64,000 nt of DNA from CAXBNB01 sp965267535. GTDB lineage: Bacteria > Bacteroidota > Bacteroidia > Cytophagales > Cyclobacteriaceae. The stretch spans positions 1 through 64,000 of the forward strand of contig OZ254082.1 in assembly GCA_965267535.1 (NCBI GenBank), read 5' to 3'. The translations under genes were made by a program, and so were the position numbers. Of this stretch, positions 24,670 through 32,726 are shown one piece after another. Under the pieces are notes generated by a model. That model was not told the origin of the DNA, did no database searches, and worked only from the letters and a program-made list of their open reading frames with translations. The stretch's first letter is position 1; every line of letters begins with the position of its first letter.

Positions 24670-25518
24670 ATGAATCCGCAGAATGTCATCAATTACCAGC
24701 GTATAGCAACTGCTATTGCGTATATCAGGGAGAATTCTACCAAACAACCCACTTTGGATGAAGTGGCAGCTAAAGTTAGTCTCAGTTCATATCATTTTCA
24801 GCGGCTTTTTACCGATTGGGCTGGAGTAAGTCCCAAAAAATTTTTGCAATACATCACCGTAGAGCACGCCAAATACCTGCTGAACCACACCAGTGCTACA
24901 CTTTTTGACACGGCATATCAAACCGGGCTATCAGGAACTGGTCGTCTGCACGATTTGTTTGTAAACATAGAAGGCATGACACCCGGAGAATACAAAAACA
25001 AGGGCGGTGACCTGCAAATAAATTACAGTTATGAAAATACCCTTTTTGGAGAGGTGCTGGTTGCCTCTACAGCAAAGGGTATTTGCTTTATGGGTTTTTC
25101 AGACGATAGAAATATGGCTTTTGCCGATTTGAAAAAGAGATACCCTCATGCCGCTTTTCACGAAAAAACAGATCCAATTCAGCAAGCTGCACTGCAAATT
25201 CAAACTCGTGACCACAACAAGGTAAACCCCATCAAGCTACACTTGAAAGGCACAGCATTTCAGTTGAAAGTATGGGAAGCACTACTGAAAATACCGGAGG
25301 GAAACCTTACTACCTATGGACAAATTGCTCGCCAGATAGACAAACCCGGTGCGTCCAGAGCGGTAGGCACGGCTATAGGCAGTAATCCGATAGCGTTTTT
25401 CATTCCGTGCCATCGGGTGATTCAATCTTCGGGGATTATTGGAGGATATATGTGGGGACCAACTCGCAAAGCAGCGATTATTGGATGGGAAGCTGCACAA
25501 TCCACTCAAAATAAATGA
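24670..25518 (+). CDS. ada: AraC-HTH / O6-alkylguanine-DNA alkyltransferase fusion
   Basis: 282 residues. The N-terminal AraC-type helix-turn-helix (about 10-105) has TLDEVAAKVSLSSYHFQRLF and GMTPGEYKNKG. The C-terminal methyltransferase domain (about 115-275) has LPEGNLTTYGQIAR-like IPEGNLTTYGQIARQ and the active-site motif IPCHRVIQSSG with acceptor Cys247. The classic Ada N-terminal zinc domain, which senses methylphosphotriesters, is missing, so any regulation must work differently from E. coli Ada. It removes O6-methylguanine damage in a suicide reaction. The stop overlaps the start of alkB (ATGA), forming an alkylation-repair operon. Confidence 0.92.
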   Translation: MNPQNVINYQRIATAIAYIRENSTKQPTLDEVAAKVSLSSYHFQRLFTDWAGVSPKKFLQYITVEHAKYLLNHTSATLFDTAYQTGLSGTGRLHDLFVNIEGMTPGEYKNKGGDLQINYSYENTLFGEVLVASTAKGICFMGFSDDRNMAFADLKKRYPHAAFHEKTDPIQQAALQIQTRDHNKVNPIKLHLKGTAFQLKVWEALLKIPEGNLTTYGQIARQIDKPGASRAVGTAIGSNPIAFFIPCHRVIQSSGIIGGYMWGPTRKAAIIGWEAAQSTQNK

Positions 25519-26129
25519 AAGCCATGGATTTGTTTTCCTCAGACCCATTAGAAAACATCCTGCCTTTCGACGGTGAAGTCAACTACTATGGAAGGGTGCT
25601 CAATCATGAGCAAGAGCGCCGGTATTATCAAACGCTGCTCGATACCATAGAATGGAAAAACGACGAGGCAGTAATCTTTGGTAAACGTATAGTGACCCAA
25701 CGCAAAGTGGCATGGTATGCAGACAAGCCGTTTGAATATACATATTCTAACACCACAAAAAGGGCACTAGCGTGGACAGCAGACTTGATAGCATTGAAAG
25801 AACGGGTGGAAAAATGTACGGGAGAGACGTACAACTCGTGTTTGCTAAACTTGTACCATAGCGGAGCTGAAGGGATGGCCTGGCATAGTGATGGGGAAAA
25901 GGATTTGAAAAGAGATGGAGCTATTGGTTCGTTGAGTTTGGGAGTAGATAGAAAGTTTTCATTCAAGCATAAAGCCACAAAACAAACCGTATCGTTGGTG
26001 CTGGAAGCCGGCAGTTTGCTGGTCATGAAAGGCACTACGCAAACACATTGGCTACATCGTCTGCCCCCTACCCGCAGGGTAAAGTCTGCTCGCATCAACC
26101 TAACCTTTCGAACCATAGTGGAGCCATAA
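25515..26129 (+). CDS. alkB: AlkB-family 2-oxoglutarate/Fe(II) DNA dioxygenase
   Basis: 204 residues, similar in pattern to the ALKBH2/3 group. It reverses 1-methyladenine and 3-methylcytosine damage in DNA. The iron ligands are His124 and Asp126 in MAWHSDGEKDL and His181 in HWLHRLPP. The 2-oxoglutarate-binding Arg residues are in RRVKSARINLTFRT. The nucleotide-recognition lid includes GKRIVTQRKVAWYADKPF. The start ATG 25515 overlaps the end of ada; a second ATG three codons later is equally possible. It is co-transcribed with ada, which removes the complementary class of alkyl damage. Confidence 0.95.
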   Translation: MKAMDLFSSDPLENILPFDGEVNYYGRVLNHEQERRYYQTLLDTIEWKNDEAVIFGKRIVTQRKVAWYADKPFEYTYSNTTKRALAWTADLIALKERVEKCTGETYNSCLLNLYHSGAEGMAWHSDGEKDLKRDGAIGSLSLGVDRKFSFKHKATKQTVSLVLEAGSLLVMKGTTQTHWLHRLPPTRRVKSARINLTFRTIVEP

Positions 26130-26148
26130 GACAAGGTTCAGGATGGGT

Positions 26149-26181
26149 AATATGTAGGGAAAAACCTGCAATATGTAGGGA
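26149..26181. promoter_or_regulatory. Direct-repeat operator, 21-bp period
   Basis: AATATGTAGGGA occurs at 26149-26160 and again at 26170-26181, identical over 12 bases, with a start-to-start distance of 21 bases (two helical turns). LytTR-type regulators bind paired direct repeats with about this spacing, and a LytTR regulator is encoded 1.1 kb downstream. Autoregulation of the histidine kinase/regulator operon is the likely role (inference). Confidence 0.6.
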
Positions 26182-26222
26182 GAATTAGCTTTTTGTCGAT
26201 CCTATTCGTATTATACACAAGT

Positions 26223-27296
26223 ATGCATCGATTTTTCCGGCTTTTCAATATAAACAACCGCGTATACTATCACTTGTTGTTTTGGGTATGCTACTATGTG
26301 TACCGGGTGATGCTATACGGAGACATCAAAAACACATTTGAAAATGTGGCCTATGTTCAGGCTTTGGAAATGGTACTAAAAGTAGCCACAGTCTATTTTA
26401 TATTGTATTTTCTAAAGCCACGGTATTTCAACAAGAGAAAGTATTTCACTTTTTCGCTTGCGTTGGTTTGTACTATCTGCCTGGCGTCCTACCTCCAATT
26501 ATATGTAATATGGCTTTGTGTAAAGCTGGGCATATTTGCTCCCTACACTTTCGATCAGGTGTTTAGTAGGTGGAGGTACTTTAGTGCTATGGGGCATATC
26601 AACTCTATTTTGTTTGTAGCCTTTATCATTAAAGTGGTAAAAGAAGGCTTTGAAAATGCACAAATAAACTCGCGACTTCTCAAAGAAAAGCTAGAAGCAG
26701 AGCTGCAGCTACTGAAATCTCAGCTTAACCCGCACTTTTTTTTCAACACATTAAACAACCTTTATGCATTGAGCATAAAAAAGTCTGATCAGGCACCCGA
26801 AGTGGTATTGAAACTTTCAAATCTGATGTCCTATATGCTGTATGATACAGCACACAATACGGTAGCGCTGGCCAAAGAATTGAATTTTATACAGGACTAT
26901 ATAGAACTGGAGAAGCTCAGGTACGGCGATTACCTCGACGTAAAATTGGAAACCCGAGGGGACTTGGCCCGGGTTCACTTGCCTCCCCTGCTGTTGTTGC
27001 CTTTTATAGAAAATGCCTTCAAACATGGCGTAGCTAAGGGGGGTGAACAAAACCAGATACATATATTGTTGGAACAGCAGGATAGTAAATTGATTTTCAA
27101 CATCTCAAATACGAAAAACCAGACAGCTGTCAAAGGTAGTCAGCAGGGAGGTTTGGGGTTGAAAAATGTGAAAAGGAGGTTGAAGCTGCTTTACAAAAAG
27201 CATTATGACCTGCACATCTACGATACTGAAGAAAAATACCAAGTAATGCTAAGCCTTGATATAGAAAAATTAACCTTAGAAGGACATGCCGATTAG
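26223..27296 (+). CDS. LytS-type sensor histidine kinase
   Basis: 357 residues from ATG 26223 (MHRFFRLFNINN); an upstream in-frame TTG at 26193 is too close to the operator repeats. Four membrane segments fill residues about 15-140. A short coiled coil leads into the His_kinase domain with KSQLNPHFFFNTLNNLYAL, where His171 is the phosphorylation site. The ATP-binding part has LPPLLLLPFIENAFKHGVAK and GLGLKNVKRRL. It senses an unknown membrane or small-molecule signal. The regulator gene overlaps its last 11 bases, so the two form a classic LytS/LytR pair. Confidence 0.93.
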   Translation: MHRFFRLFNINNRVYYHLLFWVCYYVYRVMLYGDIKNTFENVAYVQALEMVLKVATVYFILYFLKPRYFNKRKYFTFSLALVCTICLASYLQLYVIWLCVKLGIFAPYTFDQVFSRWRYFSAMGHINSILFVAFIIKVVKEGFENAQINSRLLKEKLEAELQLLKSQLNPHFFFNTLNNLYALSIKKSDQAPEVVLKLSNLMSYMLYDTAHNTVALAKELNFIQDYIELEKLRYGDYLDVKLETRGDLARVHLPPLLLLPFIENAFKHGVAKGGEQNQIHILLEQQDSKLIFNISNTKNQTAVKGSQQGGLGLKNVKRRLKLLYKKHYDLHIYDTEEKYQVMLSLDIEKLTLEGHAD

Positions 27297-27972
27297 ATGC
27301 CTGATAGTAGACGATGAACCACTGGCTATAGAGCTGATGGAAAATTACATAGCCAAAACCGACAGGGTTGAGTTGGTTAAGAGTTTTCGTAATCCACTCA
27401 AGGCGTTTGACTATTTGCAGGAAAATTCGGTAGATCTGGTGTTTCTGGATATACAAATGCCCGACCTAACCGGAATTGAATTGGTAAAAACACTTATGGA
27501 TCATACAGCCCGCTGGGTATTTACCACAGCATACCGCGAGCACGCCGTAGAGAGCTACGAACTAAAAGCTTCCGATTATCTTGTTAAGCCTTTTTCGTTT
27601 CAGCGGTTTCTGCAGGCAGTAGACAAAGTGAGCGAGCAGATACAGCACCATCAAACGGCAAGGGATTATATCCATGTAAAATCAGAAGGAAAAACGTTTC
27701 GGATATCCTTGGCAGATATAGTGTATGTAGAGAGCTGCAAAGACTATATCAAAATAAACACAATGGATGGCAGGTCGCTGGTGTCTTATCAGCACATATC
27801 GCATTTTGAAAAGGATCTGCCCCCATCCGTTTTTATGCGCATCCACCGAGCCTTTATTATAAACATCCGCCAGATTGTGGCTTTTGGTAGCACCAGTGTT
27901 CACATAGGTAAAGAAGACCTGCCAATAGGGAGAAGTTATAAGGAAAAAGTACTGGCTCAACTTCAAAGGTAG
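27286..27972 (+). CDS. LytTR-family response regulator
   Basis: 228 residues. The receiver domain (1-120) has the acidic pair Asp9-Asp10, phosphoacceptor Asp55 in FLDIQMPDLTGIELV and KASDYLVKPFSF. The LytTR DNA-binding domain (about 130-228) has SLADIVYVESCKDYIKI, FMRIHRAFIINIRQIVAF and LPIGRSYKEKVL. It is translated in overlap with the kinase. Its likely own operator is the pair of 12-bp repeats at 26149-26181. A weaker copy of the core (TATGTAG at 28010-28016) precedes the next gene. Confidence 0.94.
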   Translation: MPIRCLIVDDEPLAIELMENYIAKTDRVELVKSFRNPLKAFDYLQENSVDLVFLDIQMPDLTGIELVKTLMDHTARWVFTTAYREHAVESYELKASDYLVKPFSFQRFLQAVDKVSEQIQHHQTARDYIHVKSEGKTFRISLADIVYVESCKDYIKINTMDGRSLVSYQHISHFEKDLPPSVFMRIHRAFIINIRQIVAFGSTSVHIGKEDLPIGRSYKEKVLAQLQR

Positions 27973-28087
27973 CACTTGTCAGGTGTCATAAGCGGGTGAA
28001 AAGCAGTCGTATGTAGAGGATGTGAAAACAGCCTTCATAAAATCGGTTTAAGGAAGTAGAGAGTATCATTCCTAAAACACGATTGTT

Positions 28088-28387
28088 ATGAAAAACACAA
28101 AAAGTATCTTGCTCGCGCTGTGCGTGGTTTTTTTTCTGGGAAAAGGAACCCTACAAGCACAGGAATTGAAACATGCTGAATATTGGACCATAGAAAACAA
28201 CATAAAGGATAAAACCTACACCATAGTGCGGTTTTATAATGCGAACGACAAGCTGGTGAAGCAGCAAAAGCTGGAGAAGAAATATATCAAGCTGAATAAG
28301 CGAGACATTCGGCGGCTCAACAAAGCCCTGGTGGCATACAATGAGAGCCTCACAGAAGGAGAAAAATACATTGCCAAAAGAAAATAG
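28088..28387 (+). CDS. Small secreted basic protein, unknown
   Basis: 99 residues. The signal peptide MKNTKSILLALCVVFFLGKG is followed by a short mature protein of beta strands and a basic helix (YWTIENNIKDKTYTIVRFYN, KKYIKLNKRDIRRLNKALVA). No Cys is left in the mature part. It lies 115 bases after the response-regulator gene, with a TATGTAG core resembling the operator repeat about 70 bases upstream, so it may be a target of that regulator. A strong terminator follows. No family is recognised. Confidence 0.7.
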   Translation: MKNTKSILLALCVVFFLGKGTLQAQELKHAEYWTIENNIKDKTYTIVRFYNANDKLVKQQKLEKKYIKLNKRDIRRLNKALVAYNESLTEGEKYIAKRK

Positions 28388-28424
28388 GTTTTCAAAATTA
28401 TAATGCTTCATAATGAGAAACCTT

Positions 28425-28451
28425 AGCCCCGCATGTCGGGGCTTTATTTTT
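28425..28451 (+). terminator. Terminator after the small secreted-protein gene
   Basis: AGCCCCG (28425-28431) pairs with CGGGGCT (28437-28443), with a 5-base loop and the T-rich tail TTATTTTT. Confidence 0.88.
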
Positions 28452-28497
28452 CAAAACCTTTTTTAGTGGAATGGTCGTAAATTAGAAACCTAGGCTC

Positions 28498-28505
28498 TAA
28501 TTTTG
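28498..28505 (+). promoter_or_regulatory. -7 promoter element of hemH
   Basis: TAATTTTG matches TAnnTTTG, 17 bases before the hemH ATG at 28522. Confidence 0.45.
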
Positions 28506-28521
28506 AACTCAAATACTAGAC

Positions 28522-29541
28522 ATGCCACACCCCAAAAAAGGAATACTTTTGGTCAATCTGGGTACCCCAGACGACCCTTCAACCGGATCAGTTAGAAGAT
28601 ACCTCAGAGAATTTTTGATGGATGGCAGGGTGATAGACATTCCCTTTGCCAACCGATGGATGCTCGTCAACCTGATCATAGCGCCCATTCGAGGGCCAAA
28701 ATCAGCAAAAGAATACCAAAAGCTCTGGGACGAAAGAGGTTCACCCCTGAAGTACTACGGTGAAGACCTGACAGCTATGGTACAAGATGCTCTTGGCGAA
28801 GAGTATGCTGTAGAGTTGGCTATGCGGTATCAAAATCCATCAATAGAAGCCAGTCTGAATAAGCTGAAGCAAAAGCAGGTAAACAGCCTGTTTGTAGTGC
28901 CTCTTTTTCCGCAATATGCTTCAGCTACCACCGGATCGGTAATCGAAGAAGTAAACCGGGTAGTGAATCAGTGGCAGGTTATTCCGGAGTTGAGTTACAT
29001 CAACAACTTTTTTGAGAATGACCTGTTTCTCAAAACCATAGAAGAACAGGCTGCTGTGTGGATGAAAGAAAAAACCTACGATCACTATGTCTTTAGCTAT
29101 CATGGATTGCCTGAGAGGCAAATTATGAAGTCGGGAATAAAAAGCTGTAAGCTGGGCGATTGTTGTAAAAAATACGGTGAGCATAATAAATACTGCTACC
29201 GGGCCCAGTGTTTTGAAACCTCCAGACTACTTGCAGATCGATTGGGCATAGCACCGGAAAATTACACTGTAGCTTTTCAGTCCAGACTAGGCAAAACGCC
29301 CTGGATTCAGCCGTATACAGAGGATCTGGTAGATGAACTGGCAGCAAAAGGAATGAAAAGTGTGCTGGCTTTTTCGCCGGCTTTTATATCCGATTGTCTG
29401 GAAACCACACTCGAAGTGGGCGAAACATACAAGGAGCAGTTTGTAGAAGGAGGAGGTACCACCTGGGATTTGGTGGAAAGCCTCAACACTCATCCCACTT
29501 GGGTAAAATGCATCGTAGAAATGATAAAAGACAGGGCCTAA
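28522..29541 (+). CDS. hemH: Ferrochelatase with internal cysteine cluster
   Basis: 339 residues. Inserts ferrous iron into protoporphyrin IX, the last step of heme synthesis. Family marks are GILLVNLGTPDDPS, FPQYASATTGSV, the catalytic His194 in FSYHGLPERQ, FQSRLGKTPWIQPYTEDL and DCLETTLEVG (acidic metal path). Between about residues 209 and 230 there are five Cys (209, 214, 215, 225, 230) in SCKLGDCCKKYGEHNKYC and RAQC. Some bacterial ferrochelatases (Myxococcus type) bind a [2Fe-2S] cluster with four Cys in such an internal segment, so this one may also do so. It is convergent with the cysteine desulfurase gene. Confidence 0.95.
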   Translation: MPHPKKGILLVNLGTPDDPSTGSVRRYLREFLMDGRVIDIPFANRWMLVNLIIAPIRGPKSAKEYQKLWDERGSPLKYYGEDLTAMVQDALGEEYAVELAMRYQNPSIEASLNKLKQKQVNSLFVVPLFPQYASATTGSVIEEVNRVVNQWQVIPELSYINNFFENDLFLKTIEEQAAVWMKEKTYDHYVFSYHGLPERQIMKSGIKSCKLGDCCKKYGEHNKYCYRAQCFETSRLLADRLGIAPENYTVAFQSRLGKTPWIQPYTEDLVDELAAKGMKSVLAFSPAFISDCLETTLEVGETYKEQFVEGGGTTWDLVESLNTHPTWVKCIVEMIKDRA

Positions 29542-29553
29542 GCAGTCACCTGC

Positions 29554-30684
29554 TTATCCCAGTACTTCAGCAAGGGCATTTACTGTATAGTCGATTTCTT
29601 CTGTAGTAGTCATTTTGCTAAAAGAAAACCGAATGGCTCCCCGCCTGGGATCTGATCCTATAGCTGTAAGTACATGAGAGCCGATGTTAGTGCCACTCGT
29701 GCAGGCACTGCCTCCAGAAACGGATATGTTTTTAATATCCAGGCTAAAAAGCAGCATGTCGTTATCATCAGACTCGGGAAGCCCTACATTTAGAATGGTG
29801 TACAAGCTTTTATCAAAATCTTCAGATAGCCCGTTGAACGACACTCCTTTTATTTTTTCCTTCAGCTGCGTGATCATTCTTTTTTTCAGGGACTCTATGT
29901 GTAGCCTGTCTTTGTGCATATCGCGGTAGGCTATCTCCAGAGCCTTGGCTAGCCCTACTATACCTGCTACATTTTCTGTACCTCCGCGCATATTGCGCTC
30001 CTGAGCACCTCCCACCACAAATGGATTGATCTTGTTTTTGTGGTTGATGTAGAGAAAACCCGTTCCTTTCGGGCCATGAAACTTGTGGGCTGCACCCACT
30101 ATAAAATCGTAGTTTTCGTGACTCAAGTCGTGAACATAATGCCCCATAGCCTGCACCGTATCGCTGTGAAAAAGAGCATTATTAGCCCGGCACAATTCAC
30201 CTATTGCTGCGATATCGTTTAGGTTGCCTATTTCGTTGTTGGCATGCATCAGGCTTACAAAGCTATTGGGGTGTTTGGAAAGCCAGCCTTCCAGCTGAGC
30301 CATGTCTATAGCGCCTTGTTCATCCAGATTGACATAGCTTAGTTGGATCGCTCCTTTTTTTTCCATAGCCTGAAGTGTGTGCAACACAGCGTGGTGTTCT
30401 ATGGTAGAAGTGATGGCGTGTTTGATACCCAGAGTTTCTATAGAGGAGCAAATAGCAGTATTGTCCGATTCGGTACCTCCGGAGGTGAAAAAAATTTCAG
30501 AAGGCGATGTGTTTAACAGTTCGGCTATGGATTTTCGCGATTTCTCTATGGCCGATCGCATTTCCCTGCCGTGCGAATGGATGGAAGACGGGTTGCCTAT
30601 TTTTTCTAAAAAGTAGGGAGTCATGGCTTCCCACACTTCAGGGTCGAGAGGAGTAGAAGCAGCATTGTCGAGATATACACGCAT
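29554..30684 (-). CDS. Cysteine desulfurase (NifS/IscS family)
   Basis: 376 residues. PLP enzyme that takes sulfur from cysteine for iron-sulfur clusters or tRNA thiolation. It begins MRVYLDNAASTPLDPEVW; FTSGGTESDN binds PLP, the Schiff-base Lys is in VGAAHKFHGPKGTGF, and the persulfide Cys is in SVSGGSACTSGTNIG. The length and long active-site loop are of the group I (IscS/NifS) type. It stands alone here, without iscU or suf genes. It ends 12 bases from the convergent ferrochelatase gene. Confidence 0.93.
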   Translation of the reverse strand: MRVYLDNAASTPLDPEVWEAMTPYFLEKIGNPSSIHSHGREMRSAIEKSRKSIAELLNTSPSEIFFTSGGTESDNTAICSSIETLGIKHAITSTIEHHAVLHTLQAMEKKGAIQLSYVNLDEQGAIDMAQLEGWLSKHPNSFVSLMHANNEIGNLNDIAAIGELCRANNALFHSDTVQAMGHYVHDLSHENYDFIVGAAHKFHGPKGTGFLYINHKNKINPFVVGGAQERNMRGGTENVAGIVGLAKALEIAYRDMHKDRLHIESLKKRMITQLKEKIKGVSFNGLSEDFDKSLYTILNVGLPESDDNDMLLFSLDIKNISVSGGSACTSGTNIGSHVLTAIGSDPRRGAIRFSFSKMTTTEEIDYTVNALAEVLG

Positions 30685-30892
30685 AACCTTACGTTCGTTT
30701 TAGTATTGAACCACAAAAGTGAAACAATAAAGAATCGAATGCAATGACCAGCCTGCACACATTTCAAAAACTTTTACCAGTCAGCGGTCGATCAGAGTAT
30801 GACTAGTGAAGTGTATGCAAGCAGTGCTGCCTTACCAAGGAGCTACAGCATGCCTGCGGGAAACTACTAAAACGTTATTTCCTGAGAAAACA

Positions 30893-31084
30893 TCAGCCTG
30901 GCTGAAGTTGAAAATGTTGATTGAGAATGGCAAGGTAGAGGTGACTGAATTTTTCATAACACCAGTTTTGAAAAGCCTTCAGCTCGAGAGGTGACAATTT
31001 TTTTATGGCTTTTTTCAATTCTTTTTCGAATAATGTTCCTTCAAAACTTACTTTTGACAGGATGGTCTTACAATATTCCAACAT
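30893..31084 (-). CDS. Small helical protein (63 aa), unknown
   Basis: 63 residues starting MLEYCKTILSKVSFEGTLF, then FEKELKKAIKKLSPLELKAF and QNWCYEKFSHLYLAIL. The pattern of one amphipathic helical bundle with conserved-looking aromatic positions resembles a family of tiny Bacteroidota proteins I have seen with the same MLE..K.IL.KVSF opening. No function is known to me. It sits alone between the cysteine desulfurase gene and batD. The overlapping plus-strand frame is much less protein-like. Confidence 0.6.
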   Translation of the reverse strand: MLEYCKTILSKVSFEGTLFEKELKKAIKKLSPLELKAFQNWCYEKFSHLYLAILNQHFQLQPG

Positions 31085-31130
31085 TAAAAAGTGAATTTGA
31101 TTAAGTTCAACATCTAAGTTAACTGCTACG

Positions 31131-31138
31131 TACTTTTG
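31131..31138 (+). promoter_or_regulatory. -7 promoter element of batD
   Basis: TACTTTTG matches TAnnTTTG, 42 bases before the batD ATG. A second match, TAGTTTTG at 31166-31173, is too close to the start to be useful. Confidence 0.45.
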
Positions 31139-31180
31139 TGTTAGGTTATTTTATAGATAATCCCCTAGTTTTGTAAAAAA

Positions 31181-32635
31181 ATGAAGTACATGTCCATGCT
31201 TATAAACAGGTATTCGTTAATTTTTGTTTTATTATTTGGTGTATTTCATCTTCAGGGCCAGCAATTAAAAGTTCAGTTGGGTAAAGACGAAATAGCCCTG
31301 AACGAGCCTTTCACGATTACGTTCACCGTAGAAAATGCCACCCTGAAAGATTACAGTGGTTTTCCTGACATTGAAGGTTTTGTAAAAGGAGGTACATCTT
31401 CCTCTTCTTCTACCAACTTTATCAATGGCCAGCGAAGCTTTTCGCAGAGTGTTACACAAAACTACATAGCCAAGGCAGAGGGTGTTTATGAGCTCAAGTC
31501 GTTTTCTATAAAAGTGAACGGCGAGCTGGTTAGAATTAAAGGGAAAAAAATAAAAGTAGGGCCTCCAAAGCAGCGCAGGAGAACGTACGATCCCTTTGGA
31601 AGCGATCCTTTTCAGGACTTTTTTGGCAGACAAAATGCTCCACAGGAATTTATCGATGTAAAAGCAGATGCGTTTTTGGCACTGACTACAGATAAATCGG
31701 AAGTGTATTTAGGAGAAGGCTTTACTGTAACAATTGCTTTCTATGTGTCGGCTAAAAACAGGGCCGAAATGCGGTTTCATGAGTTGGGCACCCAGCTGCC
31801 TGAGATTATCAAAAAGATAAAGCCGGCCAACTGCTGGGAAGAAAATTTCGAAATCGGGAATATCAGTGGTGAACCGGTGCAGATCAATGGTGAACGCTAC
31901 GACCAGTTCAAAATTTTTCAGGCAACTTACTACGCTCTCAACACGGATACTATTCAGTTTCCGGCCTTTGGGTTGGATATGGTGAAATACAATGTGGCCA
32001 AAAATCCTACTTTCTTTGGAAGAAACCGACAGGAAGAAATTCAAACGTTCAGATCAAAACCCAGGACAGTGACTATCCGAGAGCTTCCTCCCCACCCCTT
32101 GCGTGAAAGTGTATCGGTAGGAAATTATCGGTTGAAGGAAAGTATATCGAGCTCAGAGTTGAAAACGGGAGAAAGTTTCAACTACTCATTTAATATTACC
32201 GGTGAAGGAAATATATCTGCCATTCATGAGCCTAAATTTCAGTCTGACGAAAATTTTGATTTTTACCCTCCCAATGTAAGGCAGGATATCAAAAAAGGAA
32301 ATGGCCGTGTCAGGGGTATAAAATCATTTGGTTTTTATGGTATACCCAATGAGCCGGGAGAGTTTGATATGAAAGATTATTTTTCCTGGATTTATTTCAA
32401 CCCTGAAAAAGAACAATACGACACACTAAAGTCTGAGCTGACGCTGGTCGTTACCGGAGAAAGTAAAAAGAACGAATCTATTTCGTCTACCGACATGGGG
32501 TCATTCTACGACAGCATTGCACTCAAAGACAATAGTCTCATGAATTTATCAGAAAAAGGCATTCTTCAGACCCTTATCAATATCGGAATCGTGCTGATGC
32601 TGGTGCTGGGAGCCTATATTGTTTTCAAGAAATAG
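31181..32635 (+). CDS. batD: BatD-family protein
   Basis: 484 residues. A signal peptide (ending near FHLQGQ) is followed by repeated Ig-like beta domains beginning QLKVQLGKDEIALNEPFTIT-like (LGKDEIALNEPFTITFTVEN). A Gly/Ser patch GGTSSSSSTNF and a Pro/Arg/Phe-rich linker (RRTYDPFGSDPFQDFFG) are typical of BatD. One C-terminal membrane segment is present (LINIGIVLMLVLGAYIVF). BatD belongs to the Bat (Bacteroides aerotolerance) set, usually encoded beside batA, batB and batC. Here it stands alone. Its role is unclear, probably in the envelope and stress tolerance. Confidence 0.88.
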   Translation: MKYMSMLINRYSLIFVLLFGVFHLQGQQLKVQLGKDEIALNEPFTITFTVENATLKDYSGFPDIEGFVKGGTSSSSSTNFINGQRSFSQSVTQNYIAKAEGVYELKSFSIKVNGELVRIKGKKIKVGPPKQRRRTYDPFGSDPFQDFFGRQNAPQEFIDVKADAFLALTTDKSEVYLGEGFTVTIAFYVSAKNRAEMRFHELGTQLPEIIKKIKPANCWEENFEIGNISGEPVQINGERYDQFKIFQATYYALNTDTIQFPAFGLDMVKYNVAKNPTFFGRNRQEEIQTFRSKPRTVTIRELPPHPLRESVSVGNYRLKESISSSELKTGESFNYSFNITGEGNISAIHEPKFQSDENFDFYPPNVRQDIKKGNGRVRGIKSFGFYGIPNEPGEFDMKDYFSWIYFNPEKEQYDTLKSELTLVVTGESKKNESISSTDMGSFYDSIALKDNSLMNLSEKGILQTLINIGIVLMLVLGAYIVFKK

Positions 32636-32726
32636 GGCATTGTGTACATTTTTTGTGCGGATGCCGCCATAATTGTACTCGATTGTATAATCTTGCAGTT
32701 TTAATCCTAAGCACATAGCGTATCTT

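Noticed and set aside
26193..26222. TTG start for the LytS-type kinase
   Set aside because: The ATG at 26223 gives the usual start; the TTG lies only 11 bases from the operator repeat.
30806..30994. Plus-strand 62-residue frame upstream of batD
   Set aside because: It overlaps the more convincing minus-strand 63-residue protein and has a mixed, low-structure sequence with no promoter-like element.
31166..31173. Second TAGTTTTG element before batD
   Set aside because: It is 7 bases from the ATG, too close to leave a leader; the copy at 31131 is better placed.
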